Below are positions 1-8,817 of a stretch of 64,000 nt of DNA, piece after piece (within the stretch, counting starts at the first letter, position 1; each line of letters starts with the position of its first letter). The stretch covers positions 967,714-1,031,713 of the forward strand of contig NZ_KZ119600.1 in the NCBI RefSeq assembly GCF_002153425.1, given 5' to 3'. The translations under genes were made by a program, and so were the position numbers. The notes below the pieces were generated by a model. That model saw only the letters and a program-made list of their open reading frames with translations. It ran no database searches and was not told where the DNA came from. Source of the DNA: Litchfieldia alkalitelluris. GTDB lineage: Bacteria; Bacillota; Bacilli; Bacillales; Salisediminibacteriaceae.

Positions 1-273
1 AATGAAGAGGAAGAGCATAAATTTAAAGAAGAGGTGAAAGCAATGGAGCCGAAGGAGGGTGAAAAAATCATGGAGGTCATCACTTCTTATGAACGGAAAG
101 GTATTGAACTAGGTAGGAAAGAGGGAATAGAGCAGGGGATAGAGCAAGGGATAGCACTTGTTGCAAAACGTATGTTGGAACAAGGAAAAGAAGTGGAAGA
201 GGTAGTTATATTTACGGGGTTATCGACTGATAAAATAGAACGACTAAAAGAGGTTGAAATCGCTAGGGGGTGA
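1..273 (+). CDS. C-terminal end of an Rpn-family (PD-(D/E)XK nuclease/transposase-like) protein, partial
   Basis: The reading frame is open from the first base of the window, so only the C-terminal 90 residues are seen. They are highly charged and contain the repeated motif GxExGxxxGIEQGIEQGI, followed by a stretch on the pattern MLEQGKEVEEVVIFTGLS and then IERLKE. That tail is typical of the Rpn / PD-(D/E)XK 'transposase' family, in which a C-terminal helix-turn-helix-like segment follows the nuclease domain. The nuclease domain itself lies outside the window. These proteins promote RecA-independent recombination in E. coli; the role in bacilli is unknown. Family assignment rests on the tail only. 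Confidence 0.6.
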   Translation, partial: NEEEEHKFKEEVKAMEPKEGEKIMEVITSYERKGIELGRKEGIEQGIEQGIALVAKRMLEQGKEVEEVVIFTGLSTDKIERLKEVEIARG

Positions 274-292
274 GGAGACAATTGCAGTCTTC

Positions 293-1057
293 TTATTTCG
301 TCTCATTTTGATCTGAGATAAGCATACCTTCTGACAAGATGACAATTTCTCCGTCCGATTCTGTTTTGTAAAAAAAGTGAAATGGTTTGTTGTTATATGT
401 AAATGTAACTTCAGTCATGGCAGGACTTATGACTTTTTCATTGATAATTTTTGTACCCTCGTACTGATTCTCTAAGATTTTTATACAATCTTCCTTTGAA
501 AAACGCATGGCAAGTGTACTTAGCTGCGATACTACATATTTTGATACCTCCTTTAAAGACAAGTGGCTGACATTCTTTCCATTTAATATATCAGTTAGAA
601 CAGGGCAGAAGTAAATATTATTATTCAACGTATAAAGAGTGTGGAAAAATCGTCGTTTATCATCTATTGTTGGTATAAAGTAGGGCTTTATTGACATTAA
701 CTCTCTGTTATTTTTATCAGAAAGCTTATAGGTAATAGTTGAGCGATTATTTCCATTTGATCGTTGTGAAAACGAGGCTTCTGCGATTTCTTGTATTTGT
801 ACCTTTTTTTTTCTGAAAAGAGTTTGTAATTCTATTTCATATTGAGATATCTTAACTCGAGCTATAACAGAATTAAAAAACAGTAATAAAACAATTCCTG
901 TAATCATAGCTCCAGCAATCACTGGTACTAGATTATCGGCGTTTAAAGAAATGCCTTGACCGACACTTATGACAAATATGGTTAAGAAAAAACTAGCTAG
1001 TATGGCTAGCATGAAAGTACGGCGAAACGGGCTTTTTAAAACTAGTGTATCGTTCAA
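293..1057 (-). CDS. hypothetical membrane protein with two N-terminal transmembrane segments
   Basis: A 254-residue protein with a TTG start, chosen because AGGAGG sits 8 bases before it. Two hydrophobic helices lie at about residues 13-35 and 42-65. They are followed by a short beta-rich stretch (about 65-125) that looks like the PH-like domain of small bacterial membrane proteins, and then a soluble C-terminal domain of about 120 residues. No catalytic motif was seen. The gene is single, and converges on the Rpn fragment with 19 bases between the stop codons. Function unknown. Confidence 0.6.
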   Translation of the reverse strand: MNDTLVLKSPFRRTFMLAILASFFLTIFVISVGQGISLNADNLVPVIAGAMITGIVLLLFFNSVIARVKISQYEIELQTLFRKKKVQIQEIAEASFSQRSNGNNRSTITYKLSDKNNRELMSIKPYFIPTIDDKRRFFHTLYTLNNNIYFCPVLTDILNGKNVSHLSLKEVSKYVVSQLSTLAMRFSKEDCIKILENQYEGTKIINEKVISPAMTEVTFTYNNKPFHFFYKTESDGEIVILSEGMLISDQNETK

Positions 1058-1274
1058 GAGTATTTCCTCCTATTAATTGAGCTAAAGTCTAGAATCTGGT
1101 GGTAATACATTAATTGTGTCTGCAAAACTTTATCATACTTTCTATGGGATAACTGTTATTCCTTTTAAAAGTAATGAATTCAGGGCTTTAGAACTATCTA
1201 AGGAGGAAACATATAAATCTATGTGCCTAGTTTACGCCCCGCAATGGACATAGACTTGGACAAGCAATTCGTCA

Positions 1275-1301
1275 TAAAAAATAGGCTAGGGCCTCTTAGC
1301 C
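1275..1301 (-). terminator. probable terminator of the SDR gene
   Basis: Read on the minus strand, GGCTA ... TAGCC forms a short 5-bp stem that runs into a T-rich stretch (TATTTTTT). It lies about 85 bases after the stop codon of the oxidoreductase gene. The stem is weak. The rest of the 325-base gap 1058-1382 shows nothing else. Confidence 0.4.
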
Positions 1302-1382
1302 ACTAACCTAAAACAACCTACCTAATTAATTTCGATAAATGAGAAGTTCTTCAATGTGGAGCGTTCCCGCACCCACAATTAA

Positions 1383-2285
1383 TCATCCTGTCACTTGAGT
1401 ATTCCCTTGAAAATCAAAGCTAATGGAGGTCAGTTCTTCCGACACGTTCCATAACTTTTCCATCGTTTCCTTATTGTAAACTTTTTTGTGAGGAACTTCG
1501 ATCGTTGGATTCCCTTTTCGATTGCCAACGCCGTCAGGCCCGATATATTCTCCACCAACTAAAGTTTTATCCGTAGCGGCCATGATCGTTGGCAGTGCAC
1601 CTTTCTCAGCTGATTGAGCAAATAGATTCATCAGCGGTTTAATATACCAAGGTGTCTTGTCTTTCCCAACCCTAAATAGATTCGTGGAGGAGATGCCTGG
1701 GTGGGCAGAGAGACTGATCGTTTTACAGCCATGCTGTTTCAAGAGTTCATCAAGCCCCTTCGCAAACAATATATTTGCAAGCTTACTTTGGCTATAAAAC
1801 TTCATCGGTTTATATCCCTTCGAGCCGTCTAGGTTATCAAAGTCAATCACGCCGTTACGATGGGCGATGGAACTAAGGGTGACAACGCGGGAATGCTCCC
1901 CTTTCTCCAATAAAGGAAGGAGAAGTCCTGTAAGTGCAAAATGCCCTAAGTGATTGGCGCCAAATTGAAGCTCAAATCCCTCGGCCGTTTTAGTATAGGG
2001 AGGTATCATAACGCCAGCGTTATTAATCAATAAATCTACTGCTTTGTATTTCTTAGCAAATGCAGCAGCAAACTCACGGACAGTTGTCAGCTTTGCAAGG
2101 TCCAGATAAAGCACATCTATTTTTCCATCAGGATATAACTGGAGTAGCTCCTCTTTGGCTGCCTCGCCTTTCGTAATATCTCTAACTGCCATGACTACCA
2201 AATCATTTTTGCTTAAAAAATGCTTTGCTGTTTCTAAGCCTAAGCCACTATTTGCTCCCGTAATAACAACAACCTTCTTTGACAT
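1383..2285 (-). CDS. short-chain dehydrogenase/reductase, retinol-dehydrogenase-like
   Basis: A classical SDR of about 300 residues. The cofactor-binding TGANSGLG motif is at residues 9-16, the NNAG structural motif is in the first half, and the catalytic Tyr-x3-Lys pair is in YSQSKLAN. An HPG motif (SAHPG) follows as in related enzymes. The overall pattern is that of the 'retinol dehydrogenase / protochlorophyllide reductase-like' SDR branch, which uses NADP(H); the physiological substrate cannot be deduced. The ATG at 2285 is preferred over the TTG at 2291 because it lies 6 bases from AGGGTGG. It is a single gene. Confidence 0.85.
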   Translation of the reverse strand: MSKKVVVITGANSGLGLETAKHFLSKNDLVVMAVRDITKGEAAKEELLQLYPDGKIDVLYLDLAKLTTVREFAAAFAKKYKAVDLLINNAGVMIPPYTKTAEGFELQFGANHLGHFALTGLLLPLLEKGEHSRVVTLSSIAHRNGVIDFDNLDGSKGYKPMKFYSQSKLANILFAKGLDELLKQHGCKTISLSAHPGISSTNLFRVGKDKTPWYIKPLMNLFAQSAEKGALPTIMAATDKTLVGGEYIGPDGVGNRKGNPTIEVPHKKVYNKETMEKLWNVSEELTSISFDFQGNTQVTG

Positions 2286-2558
2286 GTTCAACCACCCTAA
2301 CTCTTTAATGTAAACTTAGTATTTATTCTTCTTGAGAAAACTCGACACTCTTCATTATAAGAGATTAATATGAACGAAACATGAACTTGTATGAACACTT
2401 GTTGAGATATAAGCCTATACAAACTCTATATGTGTACTTAAAACTTTGGTAGAATGTATGTGTACAAAGTTAGGTTACGTAGGTAATGAAGATTGTGTAT
2501 ATCGATTATTTAAGATTTACACAATCGAAAATGTTATTTGTAAAGTGAGTGTTAAAGA

Positions 2559-2927
2559 ATGTCTAGAATAAAATTAGAAGCGAAATTGAAAGAAGCAGTG
2601 GATCAGTTAGTCGAAGAAAAGGGATATGTAAGCATCATTGATATTCTGATTAAATTAGATAAGTTATCACAAAAAGATTATGAAAGTTGGAGAAGGGGAA
2701 AGGTTGGATATATAGAAAGAGTTGTTAACTGGAATCTAGGACAACTTAATTTTTTACTAAAGGAATTTCGTTCGTATTGTCTTAAGAAAGGCCTATCTCC
2801 ATCTTGGACTGGATATCATTCTTGGGGAAAAGGAAAGAAGCGGCTACTTCAATTTAGTAAATCTGGAAATAAGGATTTGGAAGATGCCTATGCAACCCAC
2901 TATGTGAGGAAAAATAAAGTACAATAA
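2559..2927 (+). CDS. small basic hypothetical protein
   Basis: A 122-residue basic protein starting at ATG, with a weak ribosome-binding site. The first 70 residues look helical; the C-terminal half is rich in Trp, Tyr, Lys and Arg (SWTGYHSWGKGKKR). There is no signal peptide or membrane segment. It lies 108 bases before the pRiA4b-ORF3-like gene on the same strand. Related short proteins are common in bacilli, but I know of no function. Confidence that it is real comes from codon use and its full-length open frame. Confidence 0.55.
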   Translation: MSRIKLEAKLKEAVDQLVEEKGYVSIIDILIKLDKLSQKDYESWRRGKVGYIERVVNWNLGQLNFLLKEFRSYCLKKGLSPSWTGYHSWGKGKKRLLQFSKSGNKDLEDAYATHYVRKNKVQ

Positions 2928-3035
2928 AAATGGAATATTTACGGGGTGACCGCCTCAGGTGAGTGCGAGGTCAATTCCAGTTATACTACTTTCAGGATAC
3001 CCCTGCAATAGACTTAATCCAAAGGTGATGATGAA

Positions 3036-4598
3036 ATGAGCATGGTATATGAATTGAAAGTGACACTGAAGGATGTAGGAGTTCCAGTATGGCGAAAAAT
3101 ACAAGTTGATAGTCATACAAGCTTCTACGACTTGCATTTAATTTTACAAACGTGTTTTGATTGGCTAGACTCTCATCTGCACCACTTTGATGTGCGGAAA
3201 ACAAATGGAAAAAAGGTGGAAAATGTTTTAATTGAGCCGCCAGATGATGGGGAAGATGATTTTGGTTTTTTTGGCAGCGTAGAGTCCTTTGATGAACAGG
3301 AAGAAACTGTTGAGAAATGGCTAAAGCAAGTAAATGATAAAGTCATTTATACATATGATTTCGGAGATAACTGGGAGCATGAAATTGTACTACTTAAAAA
3401 GGTCTCAAAGGAAGTACAAGTAGAGTACCCCCGTTGTATAGGAGCAAAAAATCTTGCTCCTGAAGAGGATAGCAGGGGAGAGGTCATCATGGGGCAAGTG
3501 GATCTTGAATATCCAAATGCAAAAGCCCTAATTAAGGAAATAAACTTAGACTTAAAGGAAATTGATTTTGATCAGGACTCTGCACAAACAAGTGAACCTG
3601 ATTATTGGAAAGAGCTACTATTAAAATCGAAGGAGTTCCACAAGCTGAGTCCTTGGCGTATCATGACCGATGATATGATATTTGCTATTGAAGACCCTGT
3701 TTCAGAGGAGCTGTTATTTTGCTCTGTTATGGGACAAGCAGGGGAAATGTTCGGTTTAGCTGTTTATATAGGAGAAGAAGGTTATCGCTCCCTTCTTCGA
3801 ACAACGCAAGGGGAAAATACCATGAGCTTAATCGTTCAAATGCGAAGCATCACGCTTAATTTTGAGGATCGTGAGGAACTTGAAAAAGAGGAATATACTT
3901 TGATTAAAACGTATGATGTCCCATTCCGTGGCCGGAAAAGTTGGCCTAGTTACCGAAGTTATCAGCCTGGTTTTTACCCTTGGCTAATGGATAATGAAGA
4001 AGCGCGACTCATGTTGCTGGCTGTAGAGCAGGCAATAGAAGTGTTTAAGGAGATTGAAGCTGGTATGAGGCTACCAGATTTTCTGGATGAGGATGTTGTG
4101 TGTGCGAAAGTCCCATATGAGAAAAATGGGGGAATTGCTTTTGACAATGAATTCATCTTATTGGAAAACTATGGTAACGAAGCGAGTCACTCAGTTGAAC
4201 TTGCTGTATCTGAGTTAGAAGTAAAGAGAGCAGCAAAACTGAAGAAGGTCGAAGCTTCCATTGAATTTGTTGTAGAATACATTGATATGCCACTTCAAGA
4301 AGAAGAAGGACAGCGCCCGATTTTTCCACTATTGGCTTTAGCAGTGGATCATCAGGCAGGCTTGATCATTCATCAAAGCGTTATACCAGAAAAACGTACG
4401 CCAGAGGTTGTTCAGGGAGAACTGTTAAAATTTTTTCAGTCTATCGGAGGAATTCCAGGAAACCTCATGATAGATGAGCAAACGGTTCAGTTGTTAGGAG
4501 CATTAAAACAAAAGTTAAATTTAAGTATTCAAACAGATAACTATTATTCGATGGCAAAAGAGGCAATTGAGGAAATGCAGAGCATGTCTCCTTTTTAA
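3036..4598 (+). CDS. plasmid pRiA4b ORF-3 family protein with a C-terminal DUF6930/DUF7309-like region
   Basis: A 520-residue protein. Residues 1 to about 185 match the pRiA4b ORF-3 fold: YELKVTLKDVGVPVWRKIQV at the start, then FYDLH, HLHHFDV and the hallmark YTYDFGDNWEHEI. The remainder (about 200-515) is an acidic region of the type found fused to this domain in bacilli. The family was once called 'IS1096 passenger', but nothing here shows transposition, and the biochemical role is unknown. The ATG at 3036 follows AAAGGTGATG. A terminator follows the gene. Confidence 0.75.
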   Translation: MSMVYELKVTLKDVGVPVWRKIQVDSHTSFYDLHLILQTCFDWLDSHLHHFDVRKTNGKKVENVLIEPPDDGEDDFGFFGSVESFDEQEETVEKWLKQVNDKVIYTYDFGDNWEHEIVLLKKVSKEVQVEYPRCIGAKNLAPEEDSRGEVIMGQVDLEYPNAKALIKEINLDLKEIDFDQDSAQTSEPDYWKELLLKSKEFHKLSPWRIMTDDMIFAIEDPVSEELLFCSVMGQAGEMFGLAVYIGEEGYRSLLRTTQGENTMSLIVQMRSITLNFEDREELEKEEYTLIKTYDVPFRGRKSWPSYRSYQPGFYPWLMDNEEARLMLLAVEQAIEVFKEIEAGMRLPDFLDEDVVCAKVPYEKNGGIAFDNEFILLENYGNEASHSVELAVSELEVKRAAKLKKVEASIEFVVEYIDMPLQEEEGQRPIFPLLALAVDHQAGLIIHQSVIPEKRTPEVVQGELLKFFQSIGGIPGNLMIDEQTVQLLGALKQKLNLSIQTDNYYSMAKEAIEEMQSMSPF

Positions 4599-4636
4599 AT
4601 GGAAGTAATGGTTGAATGGTTGAGCGATATTTCGTT

Positions 4637-4688
4637 TCCCGTTTCCTACACAGGTTTCTGATGGCTAGTGTGGGGAACGGGGTTTTTG
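4637..4688 (+). terminator. rho-independent terminator after the pRiA4b-type gene
   Basis: CCCGTTtCC..ACAC pairs with GTGT..GG.AACGGG, followed by GTTTTTGTT. It sits between two converging genes. Confidence 0.6.
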
Positions 4689-4706
4689 TTACAGCCACTA
4701 AACAAA

Positions 4707-5588
4707 TCACTTCATTTTTTCCTTTAGGAACGTTTTAAACGCATTAACCGCCTGTGACGGATAAGTATCTTTATGGTTTACTAAATAAAACATTCTAGTG
4801 GTTGTTAAATTTTCCCCATGAATAACCTCTATTACACCTGAATTAACTTCAATTTCAACTGTTCTTCGAGATAAAAAGCTAATTCCACCACCAGCGATAA
4901 TAGCTTGTTTGATGGATTCTGTTGAACCTAACTCTATCATTGGAATAGATACATCAAACTTTTCCAAATGCTTCTCAATGGATTTTCTAGTATTTGATCC
5001 AGCGCTACGAACGATTAGCTTCTCATCTTGTAGATCTTGTATTTGAACATTCTCCTGTTTACTTATACGATGGTCCTTCGGTGCAACCAAAACAATTTCA
5101 TCTTCTAAGAAGGCCTCTTTATTTAAAGAAGATCCTGGTATTTCCTCTGGAATCACGGCTATATCGTACAGATTCCGCTTAACTCTTTCCTTTATTTCAT
5201 CTGTTGATTTAATGTCCAGTTTAATGTCGATTCCAGGGTACTCCTTCATAAATGTAATGATCATTGGAGTAAGAAAGTAATTTCCTATTGTCGTGCTAGC
5301 ACCAATCGTAATAGATCCACTATGTAAGCTTTTCAAACCTTCCATAACAGATTTGGCTTTGTTTACTTGTGAAACGATTTCTTCACTAAGGCTTAGTAAA
5401 GTCCGGCCTGCATCGGTTAACTCAATGTTTCGACCCACACGATGAAATAAAGTGAGTCCAATGGTTTGTTCTAATGCTTCAATTTGCCTTGAAACTGCTG
5501 GTTGACTAATGGAAAGATCTTTAGCGACGCGGCTAAAATTCTTTTTCTTTGCCACTTCATTAAAGGTTATTAACTGATAAAATTCCAT
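4707..5588 (-). CDS. LysR-family transcriptional regulator, CysL/CbbR-like
   Basis: A 293-residue protein of normal LysR length. The N-terminal winged helix-turn-helix (residues 1-60) carries the signature ISQPAVSRQIEALEQTIG. The effector domain begins near residue 90 with IGASTTIGNYFLTP, as in the CysL/CbbR subgroup, and contains GSTESIKQAIIAGGGISFLS. The ATG start lies after AGGGGAGTCGGAA. It is divergent from the methyltransferase gene with a gap of about 100 bases, so it probably regulates that gene and itself. CysL activates sulfite reductase genes in B. subtilis; a sulfur role here is only a guess. Confidence 0.85.
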   Translation of the reverse strand: MEFYQLITFNEVAKKKNFSRVAKDLSISQPAVSRQIEALEQTIGLTLFHRVGRNIELTDAGRTLLSLSEEIVSQVNKAKSVMEGLKSLHSGSITIGASTTIGNYFLTPMIITFMKEYPGIDIKLDIKSTDEIKERVKRNLYDIAVIPEEIPGSSLNKEAFLEDEIVLVAPKDHRISKQENVQIQDLQDEKLIVRSAGSNTRKSIEKHLEKFDVSIPMIELGSTESIKQAIIAGGGISFLSRRTVEIEVNSGVIEVIHGENLTTTRMFYLVNHKDTYPSQAVNAFKTFLKEKMK

Positions 5589-5697
5589 TTCCGACTCCCC
5601 TTCTTCATCTATGATTTTTTCGCATAGTTACAATGCTAAATATTCATTTCACTTATAGTATATCATGCAATATCATAAGATTCAGAGGTGAATGTAC

Positions 5698-6270
5698 GTG
5701 AAATATAGAGATTCAGGAATGCCGGAAGAAGAAGTGTGGGAGAGTTTCTTTAATCCAGAAGTGACGTTAAAGTTATTAGAAGTAAATAAGGATATTGGGG
5801 ATTTGCTTGATATTGGCACTGGTTATGGTACGTTTCTAATTCCAGCAGCGAACTTGATTTCAGGGACGGCTATCGGGATAGATATTGATGAGAAGTATCT
5901 GTCTATTTGTAAAAATGTAGTGGCTCAGCATCAAATAAAAAATGTGCAAATAATTAATGGGGATATATCGAAGGAAGTAACGCTTCATGAAGTGGCAAAG
6001 TTAACTAAACAAGTAGATTACATCAGTCTTTTTAACATTCTTCATTGTGAAAAACCAGTTGAGTTAATGAAGCAGGCGGCTAGTTTGTTAGGGACTGGCG
6101 GGAAAGTAGGAGTTATTCATTGGATTCAAGATGAAACACCGAGAGGGCCACCATCACATATCCGCCCGAAACCAGAAGATATAATTAGGTGGGGAGAGGA
6201 GGCAGGTTTAAATTTGAAAAAACAAGTGGACCTACCTCCATATCATTTCGGTTTGTTACTTGAAAAATAA
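5698..6270 (+). CDS. class I SAM-dependent methyltransferase
   Basis: A protein of about 190 residues with the Rossmann-type SAM-binding motif LLDIGTGYGTFLIP near residue 40, the acidic residue of motif II in IGIDIDEKYL, and motif III in INGDI. A late YISLFNILHCEKP matches motif IV of small-molecule methyltransferases. The GTG at 5698 is preferred because the site AGAGGTG lies 7 bases before it; the ATG at 5692 is only 1 base away from the same site. Divergent from the LysR gene, which may control it. Substrate unknown. Confidence 0.8.
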   Translation: MKYRDSGMPEEEVWESFFNPEVTLKLLEVNKDIGDLLDIGTGYGTFLIPAANLISGTAIGIDIDEKYLSICKNVVAQHQIKNVQIINGDISKEVTLHEVAKLTKQVDYISLFNILHCEKPVELMKQAASLLGTGGKVGVIHWIQDETPRGPPSHIRPKPEDIIRWGEEAGLNLKKQVDLPPYHFGLLLEK

Positions 6271-6290
6271 AGTGGGGTGCGGACGGTTCG

Positions 6291-6331
6291 AGGCTTGCTG
6301 ATTGTTGCATGTGTGAACGAGAGAACCGTCC
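6291..6331. repeat. dispersed hairpin repeat of the GGACGGTTC family
   Basis: GGACGGTTC and GAACCGTCC form a perfect 9-bp inverted repeat with a 23-base loop between converging genes. The GAGAACCGTCCC half occurs again at 8094-8119 and 9836-9864. There is no T-run, so terminator function is uncertain. Confidence 0.6.
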
Positions 6332-6337
6332 CTAGGT

Positions 6338-7714
6338 TTAGCCAAGTGGGTTAGTACTTTCCCATGCTTTGCCTACTTGTAATAGTAGTTTTTCTGCAAG
6401 GTGGTTTCCGATTAGTTGCATGCCTGCTGGAAGTCTATTAGAGTCTAGACCCATAGGGACAGAAAGACTAGGTGTTCCAGTTAATGTAGCGGGAGCGGTG
6501 AATGGCATGCAACGTTTTGTGATTTCTAAGTTTTGTTCCACCCAATTTTCCTGAAAAGGTGGAGTAGTAATTGGAACAGTTGGTCCTACTAATACATCCA
6601 CATCTTCAATTGCTTTTTTGAAGGCAGTAGTTAGTTTTCGCCTCGCTTGTTGTGCCCTGACGTATTGAGGCGTATTTAATACGAGACCGCTTTGGAAATA
6701 GATGCGTACGTCCTCTGCATAGTCTTGTAGCCTCGATTGTAACCATTCGTAATGAAAAGTTGATGCTTCCCCCGTTGTAATAACATGCCCTGCGAATTCC
6801 GCCATAGACAGTTCACTTATAGTTATTTCTTTGACTTCAGCACCAAGCTCTTCTAGTTTTTTCAAAGCATTAGTAAAAAGAAGTTCGATATCATGATCGA
6901 GTCCTTCCATAAAGAAACGAGGTACTCCAATTTTTACCCCTTTCATACCTTTCGTAAGGTTTTCCGTATAATCCGGGATTGGTGCTTTTATACTTGCAGG
7001 ATCTTCAGGATCATAGCCTGCCATTTCTTGAAGCATCAAGGCCAAGTCTGAAACAGAACGTGCCATTGGTCCAGCATGATCCAATGACCAAGCTAAGGGC
7101 GCAACTCCTTTACTGCTGACTAATCCGTACGTAGGTTTTAGGCCATAGACACCACACATGGCGGCTGGGGTGCGAATGGAACCGAAAGTGTCTGTTCCCG
7201 TTGTTAGGGTGGCGAGACCTGCTGCTAGAGCCACAGCGCTTCCTCCACTTGAACCACCGGGGATATACTTCGTGTTCCATGGATTATTGGTGCGTCCATG
7301 GAATGGGTTTGTATTCGTTAATCCTCCTCCAAATTCATGCATGTTTAGTTTTCCTAACGTGATTCCACCAGCACACTCTAATTTTTTCACCGAGGTTGCA
7401 GTTGTGTCGGGTATGAAATCGCTTAGAATCTTTGAGCCGGCAGTCGTTCTCACGCCTGCTGTATAATAATTATCTTTGATTCCAATAGGGATTCCTTGGA
7501 GGGGACTTTTATATATCCCACGCATCATATCGTCTTCTACGAATTGCGCTTTTTTCAAGGCTGCATCAGGTGTAGTAGTAATATAAGCGTTCACTCGCTG
7601 ATCAGCTATTCCGATTCTTTGAAAAATTGATTTCGTTACTTCGACAGGAGAAACTTGTTTTGATCTGTAGAGAGAAGCAAGTTCCGTTGCTGTCAAGGTG
7701 TAGAGCTCAGTCAT
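6338..7714 (-). CDS. amidase (amidase signature family, GatA/AtzE-like)
   Basis: A 458-residue amidase-signature enzyme. The Ser-cisSer-Lys triad is visible: Lys in GIPIGIKDNYYT, and the serines in the Gly/Ser-rich GGSSGGSAVALAAG. The nearby GTDTFGSIRTPAAMCGVYG matches the conserved core. It would hydrolyse a carbon-nitrogen amide bond. It begins with an ATG that overlaps the end of the small upstream gene by 8 bases, which suggests translational coupling. It lacks the usual full gatCAB context, so a stand-alone amidase with a small helper is more likely than tRNA amidotransferase subunit A. Confidence 0.85.
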   Translation of the reverse strand: MTELYTLTATELASLYRSKQVSPVEVTKSIFQRIGIADQRVNAYITTTPDAALKKAQFVEDDMMRGIYKSPLQGIPIGIKDNYYTAGVRTTAGSKILSDFIPDTTATSVKKLECAGGITLGKLNMHEFGGGLTNTNPFHGRTNNPWNTKYIPGGSSGGSAVALAAGLATLTTGTDTFGSIRTPAAMCGVYGLKPTYGLVSSKGVAPLAWSLDHAGPMARSVSDLALMLQEMAGYDPEDPASIKAPIPDYTENLTKGMKGVKIGVPRFFMEGLDHDIELLFTNALKKLEELGAEVKEITISELSMAEFAGHVITTGEASTFHYEWLQSRLQDYAEDVRIYFQSGLVLNTPQYVRAQQARRKLTTAFKKAIEDVDVLVGPTVPITTPPFQENWVEQNLEITKRCMPFTAPATLTGTPSLSVPMGLDSNRLPAGMQLIGNHLAEKLLLQVGKAWESTNPLG

Positions 7715-7895
7715 GAGTAATCACCTCTGGGTCCACGATCGTGATTGGGGGTTCTTCCCTTTCCTCCAAGTCAAATTGAAGCGTTGTCTGAGCTTGATGA
7801 TAAGTTTTAACTATTTCATGTATGAATGGAATATCAGATTCAATCACAGGAACGCCGTGTAAGTATAGGGTTTGCTTCAAGTGTTTGTCGTCCAC
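7707..7895 (-). CDS. small GatC/AtzG-like partner of the amidase
   Basis: A 62-residue acidic protein. The GTG at 7895 is chosen because AAGGAGG lies 5-6 bases before it; the frame extends further upstream but has no other good start. It has an N-terminal helical half and a C-terminal tail with LEEREEPPITIVDPE. This resembles the layout of GatC and AtzG (DUF4089-type), short proteins that wrap around an amidase and stabilise it. The gene overlaps the amidase start by 8 bases, which supports a two-subunit complex. The family call is inference from size, layout and position, not from clear sequence identity. Confidence 0.55.
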   Translation of the reverse strand: MDDKHLKQTLYLHGVPVIESDIPFIHEIVKTYHQAQTTLQFDLEEREEPPITIVDPEVITHD

Positions 7896-8093
7896 AGTAA
7901 TCCTCCTTATGCCTAGTAGGTTATTATCACAATATGAATCTGCTGGGGGAGTGTGCAATGGTTTAGGGTTTTAGGGTAGGAGGCAGGGTGTGGGATTTGG
8001 GAGCTTCACCTCCTACTCTTTTTTGTGAAGTGTTGAGAGAAGAGTGGAATAGGCAAGTTATGGCACTTTAATTTTGGGGACTTAGATACAGCT

Positions 8094-8119
8094 GTAAACG
8101 GGAGAACCGTCCCTACGTT
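8094..8119. repeat. dispersed GGGAGAACCGTCCC repeat, copy 2
   Basis: GTAAACGGGAGAACCGTCCC followed by TACGTT. Near-identical to the copy at 9836-9864. The gap 7959-8166 shows no other clear feature. Confidence 0.6.
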
Positions 8120-8166
8120 CACGGATGAAATTTCTGAAAATTACTTGATTATTTGTTGAGGTAGGT

Positions 8167-8194
8167 ATAACATATGTTATATAACAAATGTTAT
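8167..8194. promoter_or_regulatory. tandem palindromic operator for the TetR-type regulator
   Basis: Two adjacent 14-bp palindromes: ATAACATATGTTAT at 8167-8180 (perfect) and ATAACAAATGTTAT at 8181-8194 (one mismatch). They end 26 bases before the regulator's start codon, where an autoregulatory TetR operator is expected. Confidence 0.65.
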
Positions 8195-8220
8195 TTTGGG
8201 GCGGGGAAGGAGTTGATCAT

Positions 8221-8799
8221 GTGCCACCTAAAGCAGAAATTACTCGGGAAAAGATTATTGATGCGGGATTTAGAGTAGTCCGGGAAGATGGGTTAGGGGA
8301 GTTGTCTGCAAGAAACATTGCGAAGAAACTAAACTGCTCAACGCAGCCAATCTACAGTTTATTTAAGAACATGGGCGAAATGAAAGATGCAGTGTATGAA
8401 AGGGTGATTGCGTTTCAGCGACAGGAGCTAGCAAACTTTAAGAGTGATCATCAATCGAAGGCATTGAATCTTGCTGTTGGAATACTTCAATTCGCCAAAA
8501 ATGAGAAGCAGTTATTTCGAACGATATATCTTTCTGGGCATAAAACATACAATCTTCATGAAGAAGAGTTTATTGGGGAAGCTCTGACGTTGGATTATTT
8601 ACGGGAAAGTAGCCGTGTAAAGTTTATTGACGAGCAGAAGCAACGTCAAATTTTCCTAAGTCTAACTATATATTTGATTGGTATTGGAACGATGATCAAT
8701 ACGGAAACGCTGGATATTGGGATTGAGGAAGGCACAGAGATGATCAGGGAAATGTATGAAGCATTGCTGTTAAGGGAAATGACACAATCAAATAATTAA
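8221..8799 (+). CDS. TetR/AcrR-family transcriptional regulator
   Basis: A 192-residue protein whose N-terminal helix-turn-helix is clear: ITREKIIDAGFRVVREDG, then LSARNIAKKLNCSTQPIYSLF with the typical Y-(S)-LFKNM recognition helix. The C-terminal ligand domain is divergent. The GTG at 8221 is chosen because AAGGAG lies 8 bases before it; the open frame begins further up, inside the operator palindromes. It probably represses itself and the following kinase-like gene, whose start is 18 bases after its stop. Confidence 0.85.
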   Translation: MPPKAEITREKIIDAGFRVVREDGLGELSARNIAKKLNCSTQPIYSLFKNMGEMKDAVYERVIAFQRQELANFKSDHQSKALNLAVGILQFAKNEKQLFRTIYLSGHKTYNLHEEEFIGEALTLDYLRESSRVKFIDEQKQRQIFLSLTIYLIGIGTMINTETLDIGIEEGTEMIREMYEALLLREMTQSNN

Positions 8800-8817
8800 G
8801 CAGAGGAGTGAGAGGAC

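Noticed and set aside
1-273. An insertion-sequence transposase fragment
   Set aside because: The tail fits the Rpn/PD-(D/E)XK family; no terminal inverted repeat or target duplication is seen next to it.
3036-4598. Transposon passenger gene (historic IS1096 label)
   Set aside because: No inverted repeats or transposase are linked to it; the domain is widespread in chromosomes.
6338-7895. gatA-gatC of the tRNA amidotransferase
   Set aside because: No gatB follows, the small subunit is shorter than GatC, and the amidase lacks the operon context of gatCAB.
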